Source of the DNA: Bacteroidota bacterium
GTDB taxonomy: Bacteria; Bacteroidota; Bacteroidia; Bacteroidales; Lentimicrobiaceae
Direction: 5' to 3'
Assembly: GCA_009773515.1 (NCBI GenBank)
Contig: WSXX01000002.1
Location: 186,001 to 250,000 of the forward strand
DNA length: 64,000 nt
Each line of letters opens with the position of its first letter. The stretch's first letter is position 1. Below, piece by piece: positions 35,301-45,400 of this stretch. The notes under the pieces are model-generated. The model searched no databases, was not told where the DNA came from, and saw only the letters and a list, made by a program, of their open reading frames with translations. Position numbers and translations under genes: made by a program.

Positions 35301-37631
35301 ATGATAAAAAATCTTGTTATTGTTGAGTCTCCGGCCAAAGCCAAAACCATTGAAGGCTTTTTGGGAAAGGATTATATTGTTAAATCAAGTTTCGGCCACG
35401 TTCGCGATCTTTCGAAGAAACAACTTGGCGTTGACATTGAAAATGATTTCAAACCCCAGTACGAAATTTCTGCAGATAAGGTAAAAATTATCAAGGAGTT
35501 GAAAAAACTGGCGCAGGAATCTGAGATGGTTTGGCTTGCTTCCGACGAGGACCGCGAGGGAGAAGCTATATCATGGCATTTGTCGGAAGCATTGGAATTG
35601 GATGAAAAGAAAACCAGGCGAATTGTTTTTCATGAAATCACCAAAACAGCCATTGCCGAAGCCATTAACAATCCTCGGAGCATCGATAAAAATCTGGTTG
35701 ACGCCCAGCAGGCCCGCAGGGTTCTGGATCGTTTGGTGGGTTTTGAAATCTCTCCGGTTTTGTGGCGGAAAGTAAAACCGTCGCTTTCTGCCGGCCGTGT
35801 GCAATCGGTTGCTGTAAGGCTGATTGTTGAGCGCGAAGACGAAATCAAAGCATTTGTAAGCAGCTATTCTTATCGCGTAACTGCAACTTTTACCATAAAA
35901 GGGGATGAAGGAAAATCTAAAATTGCCGCAGAACTAAACCGGCGTTTTCCTGAAAAGCCTGAGGCACTCAAATTTATGAATACCTGCATCGGTGCGCAGT
36001 ACGCTGTGACTGATGTTGAAACCAAGCCGGCAAAAAAGTCTCCCGCACCACCATTTACCACATCAACCCTTCAACAGGAGGCCAGCCGGAAACTTGGTTT
36101 TTCAGTTGCCAAAACCATGCTGGTTGCACAGCAGCTCTATGAAGCAGGTAAAATCACCTACATGCGTACCGATTCTGTGAATCTCTCCAAAATGGCTATT
36201 GACCTCGCTAAAGAGGAAATTATATCCACTTTTGGTGAAAAATATGTAAAATCCCGCCAATACGCAACCAAAACCAAAGGCGCTCAGGAAGCTCACGAAG
36301 CCATCAGGCCTACCTATATGAATCACCGCGAAGCCGGTGGTGATGCTTCACAAAAAAGGCTGTATGATCTCATCTGGAAAAGAACCATAGCTTCACAAAT
36401 GAGTGATGCCGAACTCGAACGGACAACGGTAACCATTGCCATTTCAACCACTTCAGAAAAATTCATTGCCAAAGGCGAAGTCATTAAGTTTGATGGTTTT
36501 CTTAAAGTTTACCTCGAATCAACCGACGATGAAATCAATGAGGACACCGAAGGAATGTTGCCTCCGATTAAATCGGGACAGATACTCGATCTTTCTGAAA
36601 TGCTTTCAACCCAGAAATTTTCGCAGCACCCTCCCCGATACACCGAAGCCAGTCTGGTAAAGAAACTCGAGGAACTCGGAATCGGCAGACCTTCTACTTA
36701 TGCTCCTACCATCTCTACAATTCAGAAAAGGGAATATGTGGTAAAAGAAGACCGCCCCGGAGTTCAACGCGATTTTACGCTTATCAAACTAAAAAGCAAC
36801 AAAATATCTGAAGTTGTAAAAACCGAAAACACAGGTCAGGAAAAATCAAAACTATTTCCAACCGATATAGGTTCGTTGGTAACCGGTTTTCTGGTACAGC
36901 ATTTTGAGAACATCCTCGACTATAACTTTACAGCCAGTGTTGAACTGGAATTTGACGAAATAGCGCAGGGGCAAAAAGTGTGGAATCAGATGATCAGAGA
37001 GTTTTATTCACCGTTTGCCAAACAGGTTAAAGAAACTCTTGAAAATTCAGAAAAGGTAAAAGGAGAAAGGCTTCTGGGTACGGATCCTGAATCAGGCAAA
37101 AATATGTATGTTAAAATTGGTCGTTTCGGGCCGATGGTGCAGATCGGCGAATCGGAGGATGAAGAAAAGCCACGTTTCGCAAGCCTGAAAAAGGGTCAGA
37201 GTATAGAAACCCTTTTACTGGAAGAAGCCCTGAAACTGTTTGATTTTCCAAGACTTATCGGTGAATATGAAGATGCAGAACTAACCGTTGCCATTGGTCG
37301 TTTCGGGCCTTATGTCAAACATAAATCGGCATTTTATTCATTGGCCAAAACCGATGATCCGGCAAGCATTGATGTTGAACGCGCCATTGAGCTGATCGAG
37401 GAAAAGAAGAAAAAAGAATCTGAAAGACTGATTAAAACCTTCCCTGAAAACGACAATATTCAGGTTTTGAATGGCAGATTCGGCCCATACTTTGCAATAG
37501 GAAAGTCCAACTATAAAATTCCTAAAGGCAAAGATCCTGCAGCGCTTACGCTCGAAGAATGCCTCGAAATTGCAAAGCAGGCCGATGCAAATCCAAAACC
37601 TGCAGGTAAAAGTAAGTTTCGGAAAAAATAG
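35301..37631 (+). CDS. topA: DNA topoisomerase I
   Basis: A type IA topoisomerase that relaxes negative supercoils. The TOPRIM domain opens with IVESPAKAKTIEGFLG (Glu9), and DEDREGEAISWH follows. The active-site tyrosine is Tyr287 in TYMRTDSVNLS. The C-terminal region carries Toprim_Crpt-type repeats (GRFGPMVQIG, GRFGPYVKH, GRFGPYFAIG), the Bacteroidota pattern, instead of Cys4 zinc fingers. 776 residues. A hairpin plus T-run follows the stop. Confidence 0.96.
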   Translation: MIKNLVIVESPAKAKTIEGFLGKDYIVKSSFGHVRDLSKKQLGVDIENDFKPQYEISADKVKIIKELKKLAQESEMVWLASDEDREGEAISWHLSEALELDEKKTRRIVFHEITKTAIAEAINNPRSIDKNLVDAQQARRVLDRLVGFEISPVLWRKVKPSLSAGRVQSVAVRLIVEREDEIKAFVSSYSYRVTATFTIKGDEGKSKIAAELNRRFPEKPEALKFMNTCIGAQYAVTDVETKPAKKSPAPPFTTSTLQQEASRKLGFSVAKTMLVAQQLYEAGKITYMRTDSVNLSKMAIDLAKEEIISTFGEKYVKSRQYATKTKGAQEAHEAIRPTYMNHREAGGDASQKRLYDLIWKRTIASQMSDAELERTTVTIAISTTSEKFIAKGEVIKFDGFLKVYLESTDDEINEDTEGMLPPIKSGQILDLSEMLSTQKFSQHPPRYTEASLVKKLEELGIGRPSTYAPTISTIQKREYVVKEDRPGVQRDFTLIKLKSNKISEVVKTENTGQEKSKLFPTDIGSLVTGFLVQHFENILDYNFTASVELEFDEIAQGQKVWNQMIREFYSPFAKQVKETLENSEKVKGERLLGTDPESGKNMYVKIGRFGPMVQIGESEDEEKPRFASLKKGQSIETLLLEEALKLFDFPRLIGEYEDAELTVAIGRFGPYVKHKSAFYSLAKTDDPASIDVERAIELIEEKKKKESERLIKTFPENDNIQVLNGRFGPYFAIGKSNYKIPKGKDPAALTLEECLEIAKQADANPKPAGKSKFRKK

Positions 37632-37652
37632 AAGGTTCAGCATTAAATTATT

Positions 37653-37683
37653 AAGCGGTTGTCAGTGGCAGCCGCTTTTTGTT
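37653..37683 (+). terminator. Rho-independent terminator after topA
   Basis: AAGCGGTTG pairs with CAGCCGCTT (9 bp with one G-T) around a 7-base loop, followed by TTTTTG. Confidence 0.82.
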
Positions 37684-37738
37684 TGCATATCTCCCGAAAA
37701 TACCATAGGTTTGAATCTTTAAAACGACTCCTTTTCTC

Positions 37739-38914
37739 ATGGAAATATCAATCTATTTTGATCCCATACCTGAAGAACTTTTCAGCGAGCAGGAAGCAAG
37801 TTTGCATCCTCGGATTCAACGCAGTATCGCCGTTCATACATTAAATTCAGGGTTTCCGGAAGCGCAGGAAATGGATATTGCCATAATTGGTGTGGCCGAA
37901 GACCGTGCTTCGATAAACAACCGGGGATGCGCAGCTGCCGCTGATGAAGTCAGGAAATACCTGTATAAACTTTTTCCGGGCTCATGGAGTTGCCGCATTG
38001 CCGATCTGGGAAATATAAGGCAGGGATTTACCATCGAAGACACCTATTTTGCACTGACTTCCACACTTGAGCATCTTATTGCAAACCGGATTCTGCCGGT
38101 AGTTATCGGAGGAGGACAGGATCTGACTTTTGCGATGTATAAATCTTACGAAAAGCTGGAACAAATAATCAACATGGCGGTGATAGACCCCATGTTTGAT
38201 CTTGGTGAAACACAAAAAGAGCTTAATTCGCAAACGTTTCTGAGCAAAATCATTATGCAGAAACCCAACTTCCTGTTTAATTACACCAATTTAGGGTTTC
38301 AGACTTATTTTGTTGATCAGCCAGCACTTGATCTGATGAAGAAACTGCTTTTCGATACATATCGTTTAGGAATGCTGACTTCAGACCTTAAAGAAACTGA
38401 GCCTTTGGTCCGGAATGCCGATCTGGTTTCTTTCGATATGGGCGCAATACGGGCTGCAGATGCTCCCGGCAACGGAAATGCATCGCCCAATGGATTCACC
38501 GGTGAACAGGCCTGCCAGATCGCAAGATACGCCGCAATGAGCGACAAATTATCATCCATCGGATTTTTCGAACTGAATCCATCCTTCGATCGGGGTGGAA
38601 CAACCGCACATTTATTGGCTCAGATGATATGGTACGTTTTTGAAGGCTATAATTCAAGAAAAAAAGATTTACCCGGCCTTGATAAAGATGCCTTTATAAA
38701 ATATACAGTGCCTACGGCCGACTTCAGCGATGGCATCGTATTTCTGAAAAGCCGAAAAACCGACCGTTGGTGGATGGAAGTTATTTGCGGAGCCGACAAC
38801 CAGAAAAAATACTCAAACCATTTTATAGTTCCCTGCACCTACCAGGATTACGAAACTGCCTGTAACAACGAAATGCCCGACAGATGGTGGCAGGTATATC
38901 AGAAATTGATGTAG
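37739..38914 (+). CDS. Arginase/formimidoylglutamase-fold protein with degenerate metal site
   Basis: The overall sequence follows the ureohydrolase fold and is the kind annotated as formimidoylglutamase next to topA in Bacteroidota. The canonical manganese ligands are altered. GGGHD is GGGQD (124-128), DAHxD is DPMFD (150-154), and the SxDxDxxDP motif is reduced to SFDMGAIRAAD (231-241). Binuclear metal hydrolysis is therefore unlikely and a structural or binding role is more probable. 391 residues is longer than arginases, with a divergent C-terminal 90 residues. It has its own transcriptional unit after the topA terminator. Confidence 0.75.
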   Translation: MEISIYFDPIPEELFSEQEASLHPRIQRSIAVHTLNSGFPEAQEMDIAIIGVAEDRASINNRGCAAAADEVRKYLYKLFPGSWSCRIADLGNIRQGFTIEDTYFALTSTLEHLIANRILPVVIGGGQDLTFAMYKSYEKLEQIINMAVIDPMFDLGETQKELNSQTFLSKIIMQKPNFLFNYTNLGFQTYFVDQPALDLMKKLLFDTYRLGMLTSDLKETEPLVRNADLVSFDMGAIRAADAPGNGNASPNGFTGEQACQIARYAAMSDKLSSIGFFELNPSFDRGGTTAHLLAQMIWYVFEGYNSRKKDLPGLDKDAFIKYTVPTADFSDGIVFLKSRKTDRWWMEVICGADNQKKYSNHFIVPCTYQDYETACNNEMPDRWWQVYQKLM

Positions 38915-39043
38915 TTTCAACGGAAGATATATCCTGAGGGGTATCAAACAGTATGTATATATTGACAAACAACCAATTATTTCGTAAATTGAAACTGTGA
39001 CTTTCAATTTACGAAGATTGAAAATTTTATCATTAAAATAAAA

Positions 39044-39529
39044 TCACAAACTCATCTCTTCAATTTCTGCCCTCAGGTGCGGATAGAGGGCAATAAGCTG
39101 CGCTCTGTTCCCCATCTCAAAATCGGCAAAATTGAAACCCGGAGCCACAACACAACTCACCAGCGAGAAACCATTACCACCCTTTACCCGCGATGCAAAC
39201 CAGGTACCGGCCCTTATGACCAGTTGCGGCACACCGCCCATATTATCATTCACCCCTAAAATACTGATGCTGAAATTTCCGGCTTCGTCTATTTTAAGTA
39301 TTTCCAATGGTTCTCCCTGATGGAAAAACCATAATTCATCTGAACTCAGACGATGAAAATGTGATTTGTCCTGATCATTCAGCAGATAATATATGGCTGT
39401 TGCTGTGTTTCTAAGCTTTCCACCGACAGAAATTTCATCCGGACTCCGGTATGTTTCACAGTAAAAACCTCCTTCGGGGTGAGGAAGCAGTTTATAGTTT
39501 CTGATGATGTTTTCTGCTGTTGTATTCAC
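39044..39529 (-). CDS. DUF985 cupin-like protein
   Basis: A small RmlC-like cupin. Family hallmarks are LLPHPEGGFYCETYRSP (about 15-31), the AIYYLLNDQDKSHFHRLSSDE stretch with SHFHR, ELWFFHQGEP, and the late GFNFADFEMG. The start is GTG (MNTTAENIIRNY) and agrees with the usual family N-terminus. 161 residues. Substrate unknown; relatives in yeast and bacteria have a nucleotide-sugar-epimerase-like barrel without a proven reaction. It is 38 bp downstream of the cysteate synthase gene on the same strand. Confidence 0.85.
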   Translation of the reverse strand: MNTTAENIIRNYKLLPHPEGGFYCETYRSPDEISVGGKLRNTATAIYYLLNDQDKSHFHRLSSDELWFFHQGEPLEILKIDEAGNFSISILGVNDNMGGVPQLVIRAGTWFASRVKGGNGFSLVSCVVAPGFNFADFEMGNRAQLIALYPHLRAEIEEMSL

Positions 39530-39567
39530 AGTCGGTTTATAAAATTTATACTATCGCCCGAAGGCAT

Positions 39568-40860
39568 TTACCAGTTTAATCCGGCAAGTTTCTCTTTTAC
39601 TTCACTGGCCTCGGGAGAAATTCCAAAATGCAGTGAAGGCTCCAGATAATACAATTTATGTTCTCTTTTAAACCGCTCTTCACCTGCCCCTGTGATGTTC
39701 AGCATAATAAGGGCATCTTTATCAACAATTCCGTCATTCAAAGCATTTATCAGTGAGGCCGTTGCAATGGCTGAAGCAGCATAAATATCAATTCCTTCTT
39801 TTTCCTGGAACAAATTCTTTGCGGAGACAGCTTCTGCATTGGTGGCTTTCAGCACATCGCCTCCGGCATCCATCATGGCATCGTAAAGTCCGCCGATTAT
39901 GGGATATGGAGGTTTCCGGTTCGATAAAACCTTGGCATCAATCTCCAGAACGTGTTCACGGGCAAGATCATCGTCGTATGGAAGCATGGCCCTGGAATTT
40001 GCTTTCCATGCATCATAAATCGGCAAAAACGGAGCATTCTGCGAAACCATCAGTTTCATTTTATTGCTCCCGAAACGACCATCAGCAATCAATCTGAGAT
40101 TGGCCTCCCAGGCTGCAATTGCTCCGGTACCGCTACCAACTGCCTGAAAATAGTAATCAGGAATACGTCCAATTGTTGTGACTGCTGACAGTACTGTGGT
40201 TCCCATGCCATCGCGACGGGCTACATTTTTAGCACCACCTTCAGCCATAAATCCATCGCACTGTGTTGCCAGATTCGACAGGTGTATGGCATCGAAATAA
40301 TCGCTTCCTGAAGCTGTAACGGCAAGCTTTACGCATGAATTCAAGGGTTTATCAAACCACAATGCGCTTATGTAATCGTGCGGAACACAAAGAAGCAAGG
40401 GAATGTTGTTATCGGAACAAACTTTGGCAAAAGCCCTGGCCGTATTGCCAGCAGAAGCCACAACCAGCACCTGCTGCTGATCGGGCGACATGCGTCCGCA
40501 CACCGTATAAGCTTCTGTTTCTTTGAACGAACAGGTGGTCATGCCGGCTTTGCGCTCGGGCCAGTATCCACTGTAAGTAATCCAGAGATTACTCAGACCC
40601 AGGGCAGCTGCCAGCCCCTCGCTTTTGTAAGTTACCGGAGCCGATGAGCCCTGCAGGGTGCGTTTTATTGGCAGCCAGTCGGCAAAAGTATAGAGTCCGG
40701 CATCAACTCCCTTTAAATGCAGTTGTTTTTTCTCGTAAATTGCCCGTATCAGGGAAGGTTTCTCTTCGCCCGGGGCATCGAGCATCCAGCCGCTGTCATC
40801 AAAAATGTTTCCGGTAGCTACCGACTGCAATTTATATTTTGTAGGTTCAAAAGCTGACAT
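39568..40860 (-). CDS. Cysteate synthase (threonine synthase-like PLP enzyme)
   Basis: A fold-type II PLP enzyme of the threonine-synthase group. The conserved start YKLQSVATGN, the PLP lysine Lys113 in TTCSFKETEAY, ASAGNTARAF, GGAKNVARRDGMGTT and QAVGSGTGAIAAWE fit the cysteate synthase branch known from Methanosarcina and Bacteroides better than classical threonine synthase, which would have an SHKD-type lysine motif. The reaction is O-phosphoserine + sulfite to cysteate. In Bacteroidota cysteate is the head-group precursor of sulfonolipids (capnine type). 430 residues. It has its own -7 box, and the cupin gene follows. Confidence 0.78.
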   Translation of the reverse strand: MSAFEPTKYKLQSVATGNIFDDSGWMLDAPGEEKPSLIRAIYEKKQLHLKGVDAGLYTFADWLPIKRTLQGSSAPVTYKSEGLAAALGLSNLWITYSGYWPERKAGMTTCSFKETEAYTVCGRMSPDQQQVLVVASAGNTARAFAKVCSDNNIPLLLCVPHDYISALWFDKPLNSCVKLAVTASGSDYFDAIHLSNLATQCDGFMAEGGAKNVARRDGMGTTVLSAVTTIGRIPDYYFQAVGSGTGAIAAWEANLRLIADGRFGSNKMKLMVSQNAPFLPIYDAWKANSRAMLPYDDDLAREHVLEIDAKVLSNRKPPYPIIGGLYDAMMDAGGDVLKATNAEAVSAKNLFQEKEGIDIYAASAIATASLINALNDGIVDKDALIMLNITGAGEERFKREHKLYYLEPSLHFGISPEASEVKEKLAGLNW

Positions 40861-40880
40861 AACAATTCCTTTAGAATCCG

Positions 40881-40888
40881 CAAAAGTA
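40881..40888 (-). promoter_or_regulatory. -7 box TACTTTTG for the cysteate synthase gene
   Basis: Exact TAnnTTTG match on the minus strand, 21 bp upstream of the start codon. Confidence 0.5.
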
Positions 40889-41012
40889 AGAAAAGAGAAT
40901 CAAAGGTCAAGTTGATAAAAGGGGGACAGGTAGTGGAAATACATGTCTGAGCTGATGCGTAATTATTGCGATTATATTTCCCCTTGAGGTAGATAACAAC
41001 AGATGTAACAAA

Positions 41013-42053
41013 TCAGTTTATTACCTCATAAATTGTCAGCAAGTTCTGTTTGTTTTTCATGTTGAATTCTCCGACTTTCCGGCAGGTGAATGACTCTTTA
41101 ATTTGCTGATAAGCAGTTTCCTGAATGATTATCTGACCCGGTTGTGCGGCTGACTGCAGGCGCTGGGCGGTGTTTACCACATCGCCGATCACGGTATAGT
41201 CCAGGCGGCGTAGGCTGGCCGATCCGATATTGCCTGAGATCATCTCACCACTGTTGATGCCAATGGATACATTGGGTTTAAAGGAAACATGGTCAGAAAT
41301 GGCGGGCAATGATTCCACCTTTGCAATAACAGCCAGACAGGCATCAATGGCTCTGTCGAGATGATAGTCGCCCCGGAAAACGGCCATGATGGCATCTCCT
41401 ATAAATTTGTCAACATAGCCGCCCTGTGCAATAATTTCTGTCACCATCACATCAAAGTAATTGTTGAGCAGTTTCACCACCATATCGGGCGGCTCATTTT
41501 CGCTGATGGTGGTGAAGCTACAGATATCAATAAAGGCGATGGTAGCCTCAATGGTTTCGTTCGCAATCAGTGAAGATTCGAACTCGCGGCTACCCATAAA
41601 ATTGAGCACTGTTTCGTCAACATACATTTTCAGAATGTTGTTTTCCTTGATCGCCTGCATGGTTTGTTTCAATTGCAGCACGTGCCTGTAGGTTTTATCA
41701 ATGGTCAGTTCCAGATCATCAAAATTGACAGGCTTTGTAACAAAATCAAATGCGCCCCGGTTCATGGCGGTTCGGATATTGTCCATATCACCATAGGCCG
41801 ATACAATAACGGATTTCAGGATGGAGTGCTGTTCATTTAGCCTGGAAAGCAGTGTAAGGCCATCCATTTCGGGCATGTTGATGTCGCTGAGCACCAGGTC
41901 AACATTGGTATGAAGCTGCAATTGTTCCAGGGCATGCCTGCCATTGATGGCGAATACAAATTCGTACTCCCCCTCCCTGATTTTCTTACGGAATTTCTGT
42001 CTGATCAGGATCTCGAGATCTGACTCATCGTCGACTACCAGAATTTTTGCCAT
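41013..42053 (-). CDS. Receiver - class III adenylate/guanylate cyclase response regulator
   Basis: The N-terminal receiver (1-120) has Asp8-Asp9, phosphoacceptor Asp57, Ser85 and Lys107. A helical linker (about 120-165) leads to a class III cyclase catalytic domain with metal-binding Asp176 (FIDICSF) and Asp220 (KFIGDAIMAVF), substrate residues Lys216 and Thr287 (DYTVIGD), and the transition-state pair Asn294/Arg298 (VNTAQRL). All catalytic residues are present, so it is probably an active, phosphorylation-controlled cyclase; Lys/Thr suggests ATP (class IIIb) but GTP cannot be excluded. Its start shares a TGATG with the upstream receiver gene. Confidence 0.92.
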   Translation of the reverse strand: MAKILVVDDESDLEILIRQKFRKKIREGEYEFVFAINGRHALEQLQLHTNVDLVLSDINMPEMDGLTLLSRLNEQHSILKSVIVSAYGDMDNIRTAMNRGAFDFVTKPVNFDDLELTIDKTYRHVLQLKQTMQAIKENNILKMYVDETVLNFMGSREFESSLIANETIEATIAFIDICSFTTISENEPPDMVVKLLNNYFDVMVTEIIAQGGYVDKFIGDAIMAVFRGDYHLDRAIDACLAVIAKVESLPAISDHVSFKPNVSIGINSGEMISGNIGSASLRRLDYTVIGDVVNTAQRLQSAAQPGQIIIQETAYQQIKESFTCRKVGEFNMKNKQNLLTIYEVIN

Positions 42054-42427
42054 CAGATTATAGATTTGATTTTTTCTTTCAATGCGATAAAGTCAACCGG
42101 CTTTACGATGAAATCATCGGCACCCAGTTCCATGGCTTTGTTATAATTTTCCGCATCGCCATAGGCCGTTATCATCATCACCACCGGAGGTGGTTCATGA
42201 TGAATCTGCTTTATCCGGCGAAGCAGTTCCAGTCCGCTCATGCCCGGCATATTGATATCAGAAAGTATGAGTACCGCTTCATGCTGACATTTTCCATAGC
42301 AGGTCAGGGCTTCTTCGCCTGAAAATGCAAATACAAATTCGATTTCGCCATTTCTGATCTCTTTGCGGAACCGCTGTTCAAAAAGTGACTGTATGTCTTT
42401 TTCGTCGTCAACAACTAATATTTTCAT
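42053..42427 (-). CDS. Single-domain response regulator
   Basis: A receiver without output domain: Asp7-Asp8 pocket, Asp57 acceptor (LILSDINMPGMSG), Thr87, Lys109. Its sequence resembles the receiver of the following cyclase gene (RFRKEIRNGEIEFVFAF versus KFRKKIREGEYEFVFAI), suggesting a tandem duplication. Stop and next start overlap as TGATG; the upstream kinase gene ends 8 bp before this start. Likely a phosphate acceptor or sink for the cassette's kinases. Confidence 0.92.
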   Translation of the reverse strand: MKILVVDDEKDIQSLFEQRFRKEIRNGEIEFVFAFSGEEALTCYGKCQHEAVLILSDINMPGMSGLELLRRIKQIHHEPPPVVMMITAYGDAENYNKAMELGADDFIVKPVDFIALKEKIKSII

Positions 42428-42435
42428 AATGTTAA

Positions 42436-45400
42436 TTAAACAGGTAAAACGATAATAAATTCAGTTCCCTCACCTTCTAGGGTTTCCACCTTCAACTCTC
42501 CCCCATGTCCTTTGGTGACGATTTCGTAACTCATGCTTAATCCCAGCCCGGTACCCTCGCCCGTGGGTTTGGTAGTGAAAAAAGGCTGGAATATCTTGTC
42601 AAGCACATTGGCCGGAATGCCATTCCCATTGTCTTTCACGCTCAATTCAACGACCCCCGGTCCCCCCGAAGTGGAGATGATCAGTCTGGTAGAAATTTTT
42701 ACCGTTGGTTCGTAAGCTTCTACGGCTTGTTTATTCTTTCCGGCAACAGTACTTCGACTTCGTTCAGTGCAGGCATAAAATGCATTGGTAATCAGGTTGA
42801 GAATAACCCTTCCCAGATCCTGCGGAATAACATTGATCTTTCCGATGGATGCATCAAAATCGGTTATCATGGTTGCATTGAACGATTTGTCCTTTGCCCT
42901 TAAACCATGGTAAGCAAGGCGCAGGTATTCATCAGCCAAAGCATTGATATCGGTGGGTTCCTTCGTGCCATTGCTCTTGCGGCTGTGTTGCAGCATTCCT
43001 TTTACAATGGCATCGGCCCGTTTGCCGTGATGGTTGATTTTCTGTTCGTTTTCTTTTATGTCATCTGCTATTTCTATTGCTGACTGTAACGAAACTTCGG
43101 TTCCAACAGCCAACTCTGCCTTCAATTCATCAATGAGTTCTGTATTTACTTCCGAGAAATTATTGACAAAGTTCAGCGGGTTTTGAATTTCATGGGCGAT
43201 ACCGGCGGTGAGTTCACCCAGGGAAGCCATTTTTTCGGATTGGATGAGCTGGGTTTGCGTGGTCTTTAGCGTATGATAGGCTTTCTCAATCTCCCGGGCA
43301 TGTTCAAGTTCTTTTTCTTTGGCCGCTGTGTGCTCTCTCATCAGCAGCCTGCGCCGCTGAAAGCGGTCAATAAGAAATACAACAGCAACGGCCAGTATTC
43401 CGTAAATGATGTAAGCCCACCAGGTTTTCCACCAGGGCGGCAAAACTGTAACGGCAATACTTGCACCTTTTTCGTTCCATACGCCGTCGCTATTGGCTGC
43501 TTTAACGCGGAAATTATAGCTTCCGGGTGAAAGATTGGTATAGGTGGCTGACCGCTGTATCCCCGCCTGTATCCAGTCTTTATCATAGCCTTCCAACATA
43601 TAAGCATAATGATTCGAACCAGGATCTGCATAATGAAACGCCACAAATTGAAAACTGATTCTATTCTCATTGTAATTCAGCTCTATCTGTTTCCTTCCAT
43701 ATGCCTGTAGCAAGGTATCCTTATTGTTTGCATCTGCATAACCAACTGTTTCAATCACCAGCTCAGGAGGAACAGCGCTGGTATTCATCCTTTCAGGATT
43801 AAACGAGATAAGACCACCTGCTGTGGCTATATTAAACCGGCCAGACTCTCCGGTATATAAAATATCATTGGATTCAACGTTCCCGATGGGAATAGCGTAA
43901 TTGACAACACGATTGCTTTTCGGATCAAGCCTGGATAAACCTCTCGCTGTCGCGATCCAGATATTGCCGGTGACATCTTCTTTTATTCCGAAAACGGAAT
44001 TAAAGAGTAACCCGTCTTTTTCTGAAAATCTTCTTTTTTTACCTGTTTTCTTATCAAACAAAAACAAACCTGAAAGGTAGGTACCTGCCCAAAACCTGCC
44101 ATGCTTATCCTCATATATGTTTATAATGCAATTGAAGCCAGCCTTCAGATCCAGAAAGGAGGTAAACTCCCCGGTTCTTGTGTCAAGCCTGTTAAGACCG
44201 CCCATGTTGGTGCCGACCCATAAAATTCCTTCTTTATCAAAAAACAGGGTATGCACCCGGCTATCATCCAACGTATTTTTTGCCACCATTGTACCGTTAT
44301 TCTGAATGAACGGATAGCGGGTAAATGTTCCACGTGTTTTATTAAGACTTCCAAGCCCCTGATCGTCGGTCCCAATCCACAGATTTCCTTTTTGGTCTTC
44401 CTTTAGAATACTAATATAATCACTGCTGAGGGATGTACTATCTTTAGGGTCGTTCCTGTAGTTTTTTACTGATTTATTTACCGGGTTATAACAAAACAGC
44501 CCGCTTCCGCCTGACCCTATCCATACCAGACCATCTTTTGAAGCGATAACAGCATTTATCTGCCGGTAAACATTGCTGTTATTAAGCTCTATTCTCTTAT
44601 AATTGTTAAGTTTATAATTCCAGGCAAAAAGACCCGATGTGTTTTTGACATAGAAAATACTGTCAGAAGCACGTCCAACGATCTGAAAGTCAGGTTGGTG
44701 ACCTGCGGCCGGTTCACCTGATAGCGGCGCAATTAACAATGGATTGAAAATTGACCTCCGTTCATCAAGACAAGCGATACCACTCCAGGGCATGCTGATC
44801 CACAAAGTGCCCGAACGGTCGTAAAACAGTTTATCAATCCCGGATCCGAAATCAGGCAGGCTCCCAGGTTCATTGCTGTGAGCATAGTAAGTAGCAACTG
44901 CAGTTTTCAGGTTGAGGTAATAAAGTTCTTTATAGCCTCCCAACCATAGGTTCCCTTCCTTATCGGAGGTAAGTGCATATACTGAGGTCTTGTTGCCGGT
45001 TGATGAAGCTGGAAATTTTATCGCATAATTGGTAAATGTTTCATTTTGTGGATTAAAGATTGAAATTCCTTTGTCTGTTAAATACCAGATGCGATTTAAT
45101 GAATCGGTTAAAATACCCATGCAGTTACCTGCGATGGAAGCCGGATCTTTGTCATTCTGAATAAATATTTTATATGCTTTAGTCCTGGTATTGATTTTTA
45201 AAACTTTTCTCTTGTAAGGATTCTTGTTTTCGTCAATGCCAGATATAAATGTATTTGCCCAGATGATATCCTGATCTAAAGGGTCGGCAACAAGATTAGC
45301 AAACTTTATTTTTTTTGTGCTGTCTGGAATCACAAACCAGGATTTGAATGATCTGGACGACGGGTCGAAAAGGCTTAACAGGCTATCAGTTGCCAGCCAG

